Notes: a model not told the origin generated them from the letters alone. A stretch of DNA of 11,539 bases from JBBDXA01 sp040902585 (GCA_040902585.1 JBBDXA010000251.1:1-11539); one strand, 5' to 3'. Positions 4,395-11,539 are shown, counted from the stretch's first letter. Translations and numbers: made by a program.

Positions 4395-7325
4395 TCACTT
4401 CAGCGATGCGAGATACGCCAGCAGATCAGCCGCCTCCTGCGCGGTCATGCTCGACAACAGTCCCTGCGGCATGATGGAAAGCTGCTGCGTGCGCTGCGAC
4501 AGGATCGATTTCACAGGCAGCGAGACATCCTTGCCATCCGCGATGCGAAGCGTGACGGCTTCGTTCGTTCTCGCGGTGACGAAGCCCGTGTGCGCCGAGC
4601 CGTCGTCCGTTTCAATGAGCACCGCCTGCCATGCTTCCTCGATCCGCAGCGAGGGATCGAGCAGTTGGGCCAGCAGTTCATCCGGTTTGAACTTCTCGCC
4701 GATGCGCGAAAGGTCAGGCCCGAACGCGGTGCCTTCGTTGCCGATGCGATGACAGGTGGCGCACTGGCCGCCGCCCTGCTGGAAGAAGAGTGTTTTGCCG
4801 CTCGCGGCGTTGCCCTTCAGCGCGAGAATCGGAAGTGGATCGATGCGGTCGCCCAGGACGGTGCGGCGGCGCTCATCGGGCAGGAATCGCTGAAAGAGAT
4901 CGCGACGCAGAGGATCGCGCAGGGCGCTGCTGCGATCGATCGCCGTCTGCCGCACTTCGCCGCGCAGCGAGCCATCCGTGATGGCCATTGCCAGTGAAGA
5001 ACTTCCGCTCGTGGATTGCAGGAGCGCGTCGAGCGCCTTCGCGTCGCCTTTGATGAGGCGGGCGAGGGTTTCATCTTCCTGCTTACGCCGTGCCTGAGCG
5101 TCGTCGTTCGTGCCTGAGGCGGGCATCCCGTTGATCCAATCGCGAATCAGGATCGCGCCGCGGTCATCGACCATGCGGCTGCCGACGTAGGGCATGTGTC
5201 CGCGCCCGGTAGTCATTATGCGCAAGAGCAGCACCGAGCGAAACGGATCACCCGCTGCGATCACCCGGCCGTCAGGCAGATCGAATGTGCCCTGCGTCGG
5301 CATCGCATCGAGCAGTCGCGCGGCTTCAAGCTTCGCTTCGATATTGAGGAAGCTCGGCACCGAGCCGCCGCCGTTTTGCCGGTGACACAGGCCGCAGTTG
5401 GCGTGCAGCCAGGAGCGGGCGCGTAGGTCAAGGGGTTGACTGGCATCATGCGGATCGACCAGCTTCGGTTCATCGCGCTCCAGCGTGAGGCCGGTGATCA
5501 TTTCCCATCGCTTGGCTTCCTCTTCACTCTTTCGATAGTCCAGTTGCAGCTTGCTGAAGCCGGGCACGAAGTTGATCCACGCGGTGTGACATCGCTGACA
5601 CTCCGCGCGGGAATAGAACCGCCAGTTCTGTTTCAGCTTGCCGCCGGGCGCGGCTGCATCGATCACCTCAATCGCGCGTTCATCACCCGATGGTCCGACG
5701 AGTTCAGCATCCGTTCCCGCCTCGTTCCAGCGATAGGTGTAAGCGAACCAGGTCTGCCCGCTGTAGTGAAGCAGTTGCGTTTCGATTGGTTTCGCAGTGT
5801 CGGGTCTGCCGCGCGTGAGCTGAAGCGAATACGTCTTGGCGAGCACGGTGTTGGCAGGAAAGTTCCAGCGGTTGCTGGGCAGGGCACCGTCGGCAGGCTT
5901 GATGATGCCGAGGGTCTCGCTGCCGGGCAGGGCGATGAGGCGCGCGCCCTTCGCGTGATCCGCCCAGCGCTCGGCGAGGACGTTGTATTCGTAAACACCG
6001 GCCGCGAGCTTCTGCTTGGTCACGTCTTCAAACAGTCCGGATTCGCTGAGTTTACGGGGAAAAGTCGAAGGCTGTTTACTCTCTGGGTTTGTCGCGAGGC
6101 GATAGATGCCGCCGCCGGCCATGTCCGCGAAAAGCAGCTCGCCTTGCGCATCAATGCCGAAGCCGATGAGCTTGAGCGTGGTGTCGGCAATCTCGCGATG
6201 GCTGGTGAGCTTGTCGCCATCGTGGCGCAAAGCCCAGAGGCGGCCGGTTTCGTAATCGCCATAGATGTAATCGCCGCTCAGTTCGCGCAGTTTGCCGCGG
6301 TAGACTTCGCCGCCGGTGATCGACATGCACTCTTCGTGCGAATGGACGACGAGCGGCGGCGTGATGGGGGTCGGACCGATCTTGTTCTGCGGCTTCACTA
6401 CCTGCTTCGAAGCTTCGGTGATGCTCCACCCGAAATTGCGCCCGCGCTGGACGCGGTAGATCCCTTCCCACAATTCCCAGCCGACGTCGCCGACGAGCAG
6501 TTCATCATTGAAGAACGACATGCGCCACGGGTTGCGCAGGCCGTAGGCCCAGATTTCGCCGCGAGCGCCTTGAAGTTTCACAAACGGATTGTCAGCGGGA
6601 ATGCGATATGGTTTGCCTTCGTCGTTCTCGCTGACATCGATGCGCAGGATGGAAGAGAGAAGATCGGAAAGATCCTGCCCCGTGTCGCGCGGGTCCGGCG
6701 GCTCAGGCACTTCCGCATCGCCGATGCCGATGTAGAGCATGCCATCAGGCCCGAAGCGCAGGCTGCCGCCGTTGTGGCCGCCGCTGATGAAGGTGAGGAT
6801 GGTCTTGGCGCTGGCGGGATTGAGGCGAGGCAGGCTCTTGCCGGTCTCGCTGCCGCCCACGACGTTGAAGCGCACGATGCGTGTGCCATTGTCGCGATTG
6901 GGCTTGCCCTTGCCGTCGAGAATGATGAAGAGGTACGCGTAGCGATGATCATCGAAGCGATGCCCGACGCCATCGTGCTCGAACGCGATGCTGTAACACT
7001 CGCGCACTTCCTTGTCGTACTGCTGTTTCAGGTCGATCATGAGAATCGCATCGCCACGGTCGGCATCGAGAGAATACGTGAAGACTTTTCCGCCGCGCTC
7101 GACGACCGCCATGCGCCGGCCGAGCTGCGGCGGGCAGCCGACGATTTCCACCGGCTGATTGAACGTCAGGTGCGGCGCGACGCGCTGGGCGATGAAAGGC
7201 AGCGGCGGCTCGGGCGTGCCGACGATGCGCGAAGTAGTCCAAGGCGTGCGCGGCGAAGGCGTCTGCGCGGCGAGTGGAGAAGAGAGCGCGAGTGCGAAGG
7301 CGAGGAGTAGGGCGGTGGTTCGCAT
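4395..7325 (-). CDS. Secreted glucose/sorbosone-dehydrogenase fused to multi-haem c-type cytochrome
   Basis: A 976-residue protein. The ATG at 7325 is chosen because a signal peptide (MRTTALLLAFALALSSPLAAQ) follows it directly; an upstream start at 7379 would bury it. Residues about 30-400 form a GSDH-type beta-propeller with HNGGSLRFGPDGMLYIGIGD (His184, matching the catalytic His of soluble PQQ glucose dehydrogenases) and GLRNPWRMSF. Residues about 420-720 resemble the SO2930/HNE_0200-type dihaem region, with WNEAGTDAELV and haem sites CQRCH (576-580) and CGLCH (644-648). The C-terminal part has CATCH (855-859), GTAFGPDLSRIG and MTAQEAADLLAYL, typical of the planctomycete haem-binding domain. 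It probably oxidises sugars or polyols in the periplasm and passes electrons to haem. The cofactor and substrate are inferred. No Shine-Dalgarno is visible. Confidence 0.92.
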   Translation of the reverse strand: MRTTALLLAFALALSSPLAAQTPSPRTPWTTSRIVGTPEPPLPFIAQRVAPHLTFNQPVEIVGCPPQLGRRMAVVERGGKVFTYSLDADRGDAILMIDLKQQYDKEVRECYSIAFEHDGVGHRFDDHRYAYLFIILDGKGKPNRDNGTRIVRFNVVGGSETGKSLPRLNPASAKTILTFISGGHNGGSLRFGPDGMLYIGIGDAEVPEPPDPRDTGQDLSDLLSSILRIDVSENDEGKPYRIPADNPFVKLQGARGEIWAYGLRNPWRMSFFNDELLVGDVGWELWEGIYRVQRGRNFGWSITEASKQVVKPQNKIGPTPITPPLVVHSHEECMSITGGEVYRGKLRELSGDYIYGDYETGRLWALRHDGDKLTSHREIADTTLKLIGFGIDAQGELLFADMAGGGIYRLATNPESKQPSTFPRKLSESGLFEDVTKQKLAAGVYEYNVLAERWADHAKGARLIALPGSETLGIIKPADGALPSNRWNFPANTVLAKTYSLQLTRGRPDTAKPIETQLLHYSGQTWFAYTYRWNEAGTDAELVGPSGDERAIEVIDAAAPGGKLKQNWRFYSRAECQRCHTAWINFVPGFSKLQLDYRKSEEEAKRWEMITGLTLERDEPKLVDPHDASQPLDLRARSWLHANCGLCHRQNGGGSVPSFLNIEAKLEAARLLDAMPTQGTFDLPDGRVIAAGDPFRSVLLLRIMTTGRGHMPYVGSRMVDDRGAILIRDWINGMPASGTNDDAQARRKQEDETLARLIKGDAKALDALLQSTSGSSSLAMAITDGSLRGEVRQTAIDRSSALRDPLRRDLFQRFLPDERRRTVLGDRIDPLPILALKGNAASGKTLFFQQGGGQCATCHRIGNEGTAFGPDLSRIGEKFKPDELLAQLLDPSLRIEEAWQAVLIETDDGSAHTGFVTARTNEAVTLRIADGKDVSLPVKSILSQRTQQLSIMPQGLLSSMTAQEAADLLAYLASLK

Positions 7326-7364
7326 GGATAAAGGATAGTCGGGCGCGTGGCGAATTGAGAGGTG

Positions 7365-7393
7365 TTGCGAGGGCGGCATTGCGTCCTTAATCT
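7365..7393 (+). promoter_or_regulatory. Weak sigma-70-like promoter candidate for the two-gene cassette
   Basis: TTGCGA (7365-7370) and TAATCT (7388-7393) are spaced by 17 bases, about 30 bases before the ATG at 7423. The -35 matches 4 of 6 and the -10 matches 3 of 6 consensus bases. Offered mainly because the 97-bp divergent gap must hold a start site for this cassette. Confidence 0.22.
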
Positions 7394-7422
7394 GGTGGTG
7401 GCCTTCCTACGCGGGCTGAATT

Positions 7423-7824
7423 ATGATTCCACCCTTCAATGACAACGGCTATTTGCCACCGGGGCTGCATCCCGCGACGCTGGATGAAATTGAAGCGAGG
7501 TTTGGGCTCGAAACGGAGATTCGCCGGGTGCAGATGGAGTCGCTGCGATGGTTGGTCGATTTGGCATGGAAGGCGGGTGTGGAGCGGGTCGTCGTCAATG
7601 GCAGTTTTGTGACAGACAAGGCGGAGCCCAATGATGTGGATTGTGCGTTGTTGGCGGGACGGGACTATCCCGTGGATCAAAAAGCTTCCGAAGCCCTTGA
7701 AGCCGGCCTACCATTCATCAATGGCGGTGTCGTCACTGCCGACGACTTTCGCGAATACGTCGAGGACACGTTCGTGACTGATCGTAAACTTGTGCAAAAA
7801 GGAATGGTGGAGATTCTTCGATGA
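7423..7824 (+). CDS. Minimal nucleotidyltransferase-fold protein (DUF6932-like), first gene of a two-gene cassette
   Basis: A 133-residue protein beginning MIPPFNDNGYLPPG. A helical region (about 18-50) leads into VVVNGSFVTDKAEPNDVDCALL, where G60-S61 and D71-x-D73 fit the polymerase-beta-type nucleotidyltransferase signature hG[GS]-x(9-13)-Dh[DE]h. The third carboxylate is not obvious. The C-terminal ADDFREY...TDRKLVQKGMVEIL recalls a family I know as DUF6932; this is from memory. Related folds act as nucleotidyl-adding toxins or antitoxins (MNT type) or kanamycin-type transferases, so an adenylyl- or nucleotidyl-transfer role is possible. Its stop overlaps the next start by ATGA, implying translational coupling. 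No Shine-Dalgarno precedes its own ATG. No signal peptide is present. Confidence 0.85.
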   Translation: MIPPFNDNGYLPPGLHPATLDEIEARFGLETEIRRVQMESLRWLVDLAWKAGVERVVVNGSFVTDKAEPNDVDCALLAGRDYPVDQKASEALEAGLPFINGGVVTADDFREYVEDTFVTDRKLVQKGMVEILR

Positions 7825-8018
7825 TCGAAAATGAATTTGAGCTTGAGAACACGCGAGCCAAGCTGAAGCGACTGGAAGAAGCCTACGCCCGGACGCGTGA
7901 TGGTTCTTCGGACAATGAACATGTCCGCGAATTGAGCCTTCGTACGTTGATGAAACGCATCAACCAGTTCAAGGAAGAGATCATCCGCTACGAGTGCGGC
8001 GTGACGCCCCGGCGCTAG
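7821..8018 (+). CDS. Small charged helical protein, putative antitoxin-like partner
   Basis: A 65-residue protein, almost entirely helical and highly charged (MIENEFELENTRAKLKRLEE...). It starts within the stop of the preceding gene (ATGA) and has a good Shine-Dalgarno, GGAG at 7809-7812, eight bases upstream, so it is clearly translated as the second gene of the unit. The pattern 'MI-NE-E-x-x-T' at the N terminus and 'EEIIRYE' near the end resembles a helical domain that in other proteins precedes a Cro/XRE helix-turn-helix, but no DNA-binding domain follows here. It is likely a partner or inhibitor of the upstream nucleotidyltransferase-like protein. The role is inferred from size, coupling and composition. 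Its stop is four bases from the stop of the convergent dehydrogenase gene. Confidence 0.82.
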   Translation: MIENEFELENTRAKLKRLEEAYARTRDGSSDNEHVRELSLRTLMKRINQFKEEIIRYECGVTPRR

Positions 8019-8022
8019 TGTT

Positions 8023-9867
8023 TCACTTCTCCGCACTTCGCCTTGCGATGAACTGCCGGATCAGCGGAATCTTCGTCTGTGCCGCCAGCGTCAAGGCGCG
8101 CGGCCGATCCTGTGTCACCATCGGTTCCAACGCGTACCAGTACATCAGCGGCAGGTTCGCATCGTCCTTGTCTTCTTCGTGTGCGATGAGCGCGGTGATG
8201 ATTGGCCAGCGGTCCTGCGCGGGCAGGCGCTGCAACACACTGGCGAGATAAAGGCGAACGACCGGCGACGGATCAGTCTTCGCGAGCGCGGCGAATTTCG
8301 CTAGCGTTTCATCCGAAGGCCTGCCGCTTTCGGCGAGGAGTTGAATGGCCCAGGCGCGGAGGTGTTCGGCTTTGTCCTCAAGCAGCGCGGCGAGTGAAGA
8401 CTCGTTCATCCCGCCGGTCACGTGCAGGGCCCACAGCGCCCGCAGTCTTCGCGGCACATCATCCTGCTCCTTCAGCATCTTGCGCAGTTCAGCATGCACG
8501 GGCGCGGCGTTCCATCCATCCTTCGCGCTGCGTTCCTGCAAGAGTCGCCGGGCGTGCTCGACGTGCCACTCGTTTTGGCTCATCTGCAATGCCACCAGCT
8601 CGGCATCCGTCATCGCGGCGAGGTTCGTCGTCTTCACCTTCGCGTCGCCATAGCTGATGCGATAGATGCGGCCGTTCTCCTTGTGCGGTTTGTAGGTGTG
8701 GCACTCGCCCGTATCGGACCAATCGCTGACATACACGCTGCCATCGGGCCCGGTCTTGAGCGTGACGCCCATGAACCATTGGTCCTGCGCGATCATGAAA
8801 TCCTTGCCGTGGCTGGCGGTGTAACCGGAGCCTTTGCGGGCGAGGATGTCGTTGTTAATGCGGTGCCCGTGGACGTTGCACATCAAAACGGTGTTGCGGT
8901 ATTCCTTCGGGAAGCTGTCGCCGAGGTAGATGAGCGTGCCGCAGTGAGCGTGACCGCCGCCCATGGCGAGGGTCTCGGGCGTACCGGTGCGCGACTTCTG
9001 CCAGCCGCCGGCACCGGGGTAGTGAAGATGATCCGCGATCGTCGGCAGGCGATCGTAACCGTACTGACTCGAAGGGCGGTTGCGCCACGGCTCATAGTGC
9101 CCGCCCTGGATCATGTGAAAAAGATGCGGGTTGACGCAGTTGGAAACGAAGCACTGCCCGTAGTCATCGAAGGCGACGCCCCAGGGGTTGGTCGTGCCAT
9201 CAGCGAAGTTTTCGAAGACGAGTCGCGTGGGATGAATGCGCGCGACGCCACCGTCGCAGTGAATGCGCTGCTCCGCAGGCGTGCCTGGCTTGCCCACATC
9301 GGAAGGCGATGTGCGGCCATGCCCCAAGTAGAGCCAGCCATCAGGGCCCCAGGTGAAACCGTTGGCGAGGTTGTGCCGACTTTCCTTGTACCCGATGCCA
9401 TCGAAGATCACCTGCGGCTCACCATCGGGCTTGTCATCCCCATCGCGATCAGGAATAAAGTAGACACACGGAGGTGACATCACCCACACGCCGCCGAAGC
9501 CGACTTCGATACCGGTGATGTAATTCAACCCTTCGTAGAACACCTTGCGCGAGTCGGCCTTGCCGTCGCCGTCGGTGTCTTGAAGGATGATGATGCGATC
9601 CTTCCCCGTCGCCTGCCACGCGCCGTAGTTGAAGACTTCCGCGACGAACAGTCGGCCGCGATCATCAAGGGCGAAGCTGATGGGCTGTACGACATCAGGC
9701 TCGGCGGCGACGAGCGTCACCTTGAAGCCTTCGGGCACCGTCATCGTGCCGGCCGCCTGCGCCGCGGGCATCGGCTCAGTCTGCGCGGGCGCGCCGGGCA
9801 CCGCCGCGTCAGCGGCACGGGCAGTTGAAGCCAGCATCATGACTGCCGTGAGAGTGAATCGAAGCAT
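8023..9867 (-). CDS. Secreted PVC-type dehydrogenase (Piru_Ver N-terminal type) with HEAT-like repeats, no haem domain
   Basis: A 614-residue product. The ATG at 9867 is preceded by AGGAG at nine bases and followed by a signal peptide (MLRFTLTAVMMLASTARA), so it is preferred to an in-frame start at 9939. Residues about 42-420 are the beta-propeller 'membrane-bound dehydrogenase' domain of Pirellula/Verrucomicrobium type: PEGFKVTLVAAEPDVVQP, LFVAEVFNYG, DTDGDGKAD, HNLANGFTWGPDGWLYLGHG, MCNVHGHRINND and DWSDTGECHTYKPH. Residues about 440-600 are helical HEAT-like repeats. Many relatives continue into a CxxCH haem-binding domain; this one stops after the repeats, and no CxxCH occurs anywhere. 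It may be a periplasmic sugar dehydrogenase that needs a separate electron acceptor, or a binding protein. Substrate unknown. Confidence 0.9.
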   Translation of the reverse strand: MLRFTLTAVMMLASTARAADAAVPGAPAQTEPMPAAQAAGTMTVPEGFKVTLVAAEPDVVQPISFALDDRGRLFVAEVFNYGAWQATGKDRIIILQDTDGDGKADSRKVFYEGLNYITGIEVGFGGVWVMSPPCVYFIPDRDGDDKPDGEPQVIFDGIGYKESRHNLANGFTWGPDGWLYLGHGRTSPSDVGKPGTPAEQRIHCDGGVARIHPTRLVFENFADGTTNPWGVAFDDYGQCFVSNCVNPHLFHMIQGGHYEPWRNRPSSQYGYDRLPTIADHLHYPGAGGWQKSRTGTPETLAMGGGHAHCGTLIYLGDSFPKEYRNTVLMCNVHGHRINNDILARKGSGYTASHGKDFMIAQDQWFMGVTLKTGPDGSVYVSDWSDTGECHTYKPHKENGRIYRISYGDAKVKTTNLAAMTDAELVALQMSQNEWHVEHARRLLQERSAKDGWNAAPVHAELRKMLKEQDDVPRRLRALWALHVTGGMNESSLAALLEDKAEHLRAWAIQLLAESGRPSDETLAKFAALAKTDPSPVVRLYLASVLQRLPAQDRWPIITALIAHEEDKDDANLPLMYWYALEPMVTQDRPRALTLAAQTKIPLIRQFIARRSAEK

Positions 9868-9890
9868 CGTCGCGGTCTCCTGATTCGGTC

Positions 9891-9910
9891 CCCGGCCGAG
9901 CGAGGCCGGG
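9891..9910 (-). promoter_or_regulatory. GC-rich hairpin ahead of a ribosome binding site
   Basis: CCCGGCC (9891-9897) and GGCCGGG (9904-9910) are perfect complements around a six-base loop. On the minus strand the hairpin ends ten bases before the AGGAG of the dehydrogenase gene. No T-run follows on that strand, so a leader element or mRNA-stabilising stem is as likely as termination of the upstream response-regulator gene. Confidence 0.45.
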
Positions 9911-9985
9911 CGGTTCACCGAGATCAGAATACCTTCCATCGCGTTTTAGCGAATACCTATGAGGCACAAGCCGGCTCAGAGGGCG

Positions 9986-10363
9986 TCAAGCAGCTTGCGG
10001 CTGAATCGCCAGCAGGCGGAGCATCTGGCTGATGTCGAACGGCTTGGCGAGGAACGCATCCTCCGCGGCAATCCATTCATTGTCACGCACGCTGCTCTCA
10101 TTAAACCCGGACATGAAAGTCACCCGTACCCGCGGATTCCGCGCTCGAAGCCACGTAATCAGTTCCATCGCCTTGCCATCGGCCAGGATCAGGTCGGTCA
10201 GGACCACGTCGGGGAACGCCTGCATCGCCGCCCGCCGTGCCTCCGCCAGGCTGGCGCATTCAGTCGCCAACAAGCCGTAATGCTCCAGCGTCGCCGCGAT
10301 GAAAGATCGAATCTTCGCGTCGTCCTCAATGATGAGCACCGTCGTGAGGGGCCTCCCGGCCAT
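9986..10363 (-). CDS. Stand-alone response-regulator receiver domain
   Basis: A 125-residue single receiver (CheY-like) domain. The acidic pocket is E13-D14-D15 in VLIIEDD, the phosphoacceptor is Asp57 in VVLTDLIL, the switch Ser is Ser85 in VTFMSGF, and the invariant Lys is Lys107 in FLAKPF. All are present, so phosphorylation should work. There is no output domain; it may relay a signal within a phosphorelay or act by binding a partner. The FMSGFNE and FLAKPF wording is typical of receivers attached to hybrid histidine kinases, and no kinase is seen in the window. The ATG at 10363 has GAAAGGAAC just upstream as ribosome binding site; the longer reading from 10438 lacks one. It lies 118 bases upstream of the dehydrogenase gene on the same strand. 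Confidence 0.92.
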   Translation of the reverse strand: MAGRPLTTVLIIEDDAKIRSFIAATLEHYGLLATECASLAEARRAAMQAFPDVVLTDLILADGKAMELITWLRARNPRVRVTFMSGFNESSVRDNEWIAAEDAFLAKPFDISQMLRLLAIQPQAA

Positions 10364-10366
10364 GCG

Positions 10367-10417
10367 GTTCCTTTCGCGAGTCGTTACCTGAATAGCACAC
10401 AATCTACTGAAAGGAAC
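10367..10417 (-). promoter_or_regulatory. Inverted repeat that can mask the ribosome binding site of the receiver gene
   Basis: GTTCCTTTC (10367-10375) and GAAAGGAAC (10409-10417) are perfect 9-bp complements 33 bases apart. On the minus-strand transcript the 3' arm is the Shine-Dalgarno region of the gene starting at 10363, so pairing would hide it. It could instead be an operator. Confidence 0.5.
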
Positions 10418-10451
10418 TATCGCATTGCCCGCCCCCATGTTCCATAGAGCA

Positions 10452-10486
10452 ATCCCCCATCGCCTCTATAGGGCGATAGGGGAATC
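10452..10486 (-). terminator. Hairpin between the sulfatase and receiver genes, possible terminator
   Basis: Arms 10452-10465 and 10473-10486 pair at 12 of 14 positions (core CCCC-ATCGCC with GGCGATAGGGG) around a seven-base loop. It starts 16 bases past the sulfatase stop. On the minus strand it is not followed by a T-run, so it is not a textbook intrinsic terminator. A smaller palindrome, GGGGAATCCCC, at 10480-10490 overlaps it. Confidence 0.5.
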
Positions 10487-10502
10487 CCCGCTTTTCAAGG
10501 AC

Positions 10503-11539
10503 TTACCGCACTGATCTGGGGACTACCGGATTCCGCTCATCCAGATCGCCGTGCAGCGACTCGAGGCGCTTGACGATATCCGGATGCTTCTTCGCCAGGT
10601 TCTTCCGCTCGCCGGGATCATCGTCCAGATTCGCGAGGAAGAACGGCCGATCCGCGGGCGTCAGCGCCGGCTCCGTCCCCGAAGGGTTCACATTATGGAT
10701 CAACTTCCAAGGCCCCTGCCGCACCGCCCACTGATTGCCCACCTGCCAGTGCAGCGCCTCATGCGGGCTCTTCGCATCGTTCGACTTGATCACCCCCACA
10801 ATGTTCACGCCGTGCAGCTTCGCTTCAGGCAGCTTCACATCACACAACGCCGCCAGCGTCGGCAGCCAATCGCATGAATGCGCGAGCTGCCCGCGCGTCT
10901 CGCCCTTAGGCAGGTGCCCGGGCCAACTGATGATCGCCGGCAAACGGATGCCGCCTTCAAACAGACTGAACTTCGCCCCGCGATAAGGGCCTGCCGACCC
11001 GCCGCCGCCGTGGGCGCGCTCTTCCGTCGAATGACCGTTGTCGCTCTGATAGATGATGATCGTGTCTTCAGTGAGCTTGAGGCGATCGACCACGCCGACG
11101 AGCTGCGTCACGCGTTCATCCAGCGTGGACATGAAGGCCGCGTAAATATTCCGCGGGTAGGGCAGGTCTTTGTAATGCTCGACCCACTTCGTGTCACCCT
11201 GATACGGATAGTGCGGCAGGTTCAATGCGAAGTAAAGAAAGAACGGCTCAGCCTTGTGCTTCTCGATGAACGCCGTCGCTTTTTCCACCATCAGATCAGG
11301 GAAAAACTTGCCGGGCATGCGCACGCGAGTGTTGCCTTCCCACAGGTCGTGGCGGTTGTAGCCTTGCCAGTAGAAGAAGTGCGTGTAGTTGTCGACGCAG
11401 CCGCCCATGTGCCCGAAGGAATAATCGAAGCCCTGTTCGAGTGGGCGCGAGCCGGGGCCGTGATGCAGGTGCCACTTGCCGACGTGAGCCGTGGCGTAGC
11501 CCGCGCTCTTGAACATCTCCGCCATCGTCGTTTGCGCGG
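10503..11539 (-). CDS. Sulfatase, arylsulfatase type (N terminus outside window)
   Basis: About 345 C-terminal residues of a sulfatase, an enzyme that hydrolyses sulfate esters and in planctomycetes is usually exported to act on sulfated polysaccharides. The frame runs open through the right edge; the visible part begins AQTTMAEMFKSAGYATAHVGKWHLHHG, the conserved block that follows the catalytic Cys/Ser-x-Pro-x-Arg motif, so the formylglycine site and any signal peptide lie outside. Visible metal-site residues are Asp-Asn in IIIYQSDNGHS (codons near 11037-11042). GAKFSLFEGGIRLPAIISWPG and QLAHSCDWLPTLAALCDV are strongly family-typical, as is the C-terminal pattern LANLDDDPGERKNLAKKHPDIVKRLESL. 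An ATG at 11525 lies within the conserved block and is not the real start. The substrate cannot be told. Confidence 0.95.
   Translation of the reverse strand, partial: AQTTMAEMFKSAGYATAHVGKWHLHHGPGSRPLEQGFDYSFGHMGGCVDNYTHFFYWQGYNRHDLWEGNTRVRMPGKFFPDLMVEKATAFIEKHKAEPFFLYFALNLPHYPYQGDTKWVEHYKDLPYPRNIYAAFMSTLDERVTQLVGVVDRLKLTEDTIIIYQSDNGHSTEERAHGGGGSAGPYRGAKFSLFEGGIRLPAIISWPGHLPKGETRGQLAHSCDWLPTLAALCDVKLPEAKLHGVNIVGVIKSNDAKSPHEALHWQVGNQWAVRQGPWKLIHNVNPSGTEPALTPADRPFFLANLDDDPGERKNLAKKHPDIVKRLESLHGDLDERNPVVPRSVR

Noticed and set aside
5436..7310. Long plus-strand open frame (624 codons) opposite the dehydrogenase/cytochrome gene
   Set aside because: The minus strand encodes a protein with signal peptide, propeller motifs and three CxxCH sites. 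The opposite frame is Ala/Arg/Asp-rich with no domain, as expected from GC-rich codon bias.
8422..9477. Plus-strand open frame opposite the PVC-type dehydrogenase
   Set aside because: Antisense shadow; the minus strand carries family motifs throughout.

Overview
The window is GC-rich and gene-dense, with intergenic gaps of up to about 390 bases. It most likely comes from a planctomycete or a close PVC-superphylum relative. The evidence is the protein content: a glucose/sorbosone-dehydrogenase-like protein fused to three CxxCH haem segments, a second secreted 'Pirellula/Verrucomicrobium-type' dehydrogenase with HEAT-like repeats, an exported-type sulfatase, and scattered housekeeping genes (trmD, uppS) outside their classical operons. 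All family calls come from reading motifs; no database search was run.

Left part (1-4394): a MoxR/Mg-chelatase-like AAA ATPase runs off the left edge on the minus strand. It diverges from trmD, the tRNA m1G37 methyltransferase. A thioredoxin-like protein (WCGDC) converges on trmD. A small unrecognised protein of 112 residues with a long structured leader follows on the plus strand and converges on uppS (undecaprenyl diphosphate synthase). Four of the gaps in this part carry elaborate inverted repeats (890-975, 1727-1831, 3158-3305, 4244-4364), several nested or built from smaller palindromes. They look like REP/BIME or MITE-type elements that may double as bidirectional terminators. They do not recur to the right of 4.4 kb.

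Middle (4395-8018): a large secreted GSDH and multi-haem fusion protein lies on the minus strand. Divergent from it is a two-gene plus-strand cassette with an ATGA overlap: a minimal nucleotidyltransferase-fold protein and a 65-residue charged helical protein. The layout is toxin-antitoxin-like, and this is the best candidate here for a poorly described system.

Right part (8023-11539): all genes are on the minus strand. In transcription order they are a sulfatase (5' end outside the window), a stand-alone response-regulator receiver domain whose ribosome binding site sits inside an inverted repeat, and a secreted PVC-type dehydrogenase with HEAT-like repeats but no CxxCH. Together with the GSDH/cytochrome fusion, these genes suggest periplasmic oxidation and desulfation of polysaccharide-derived sugars, with electrons passed to c-type haems. 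That pathway link is inference.
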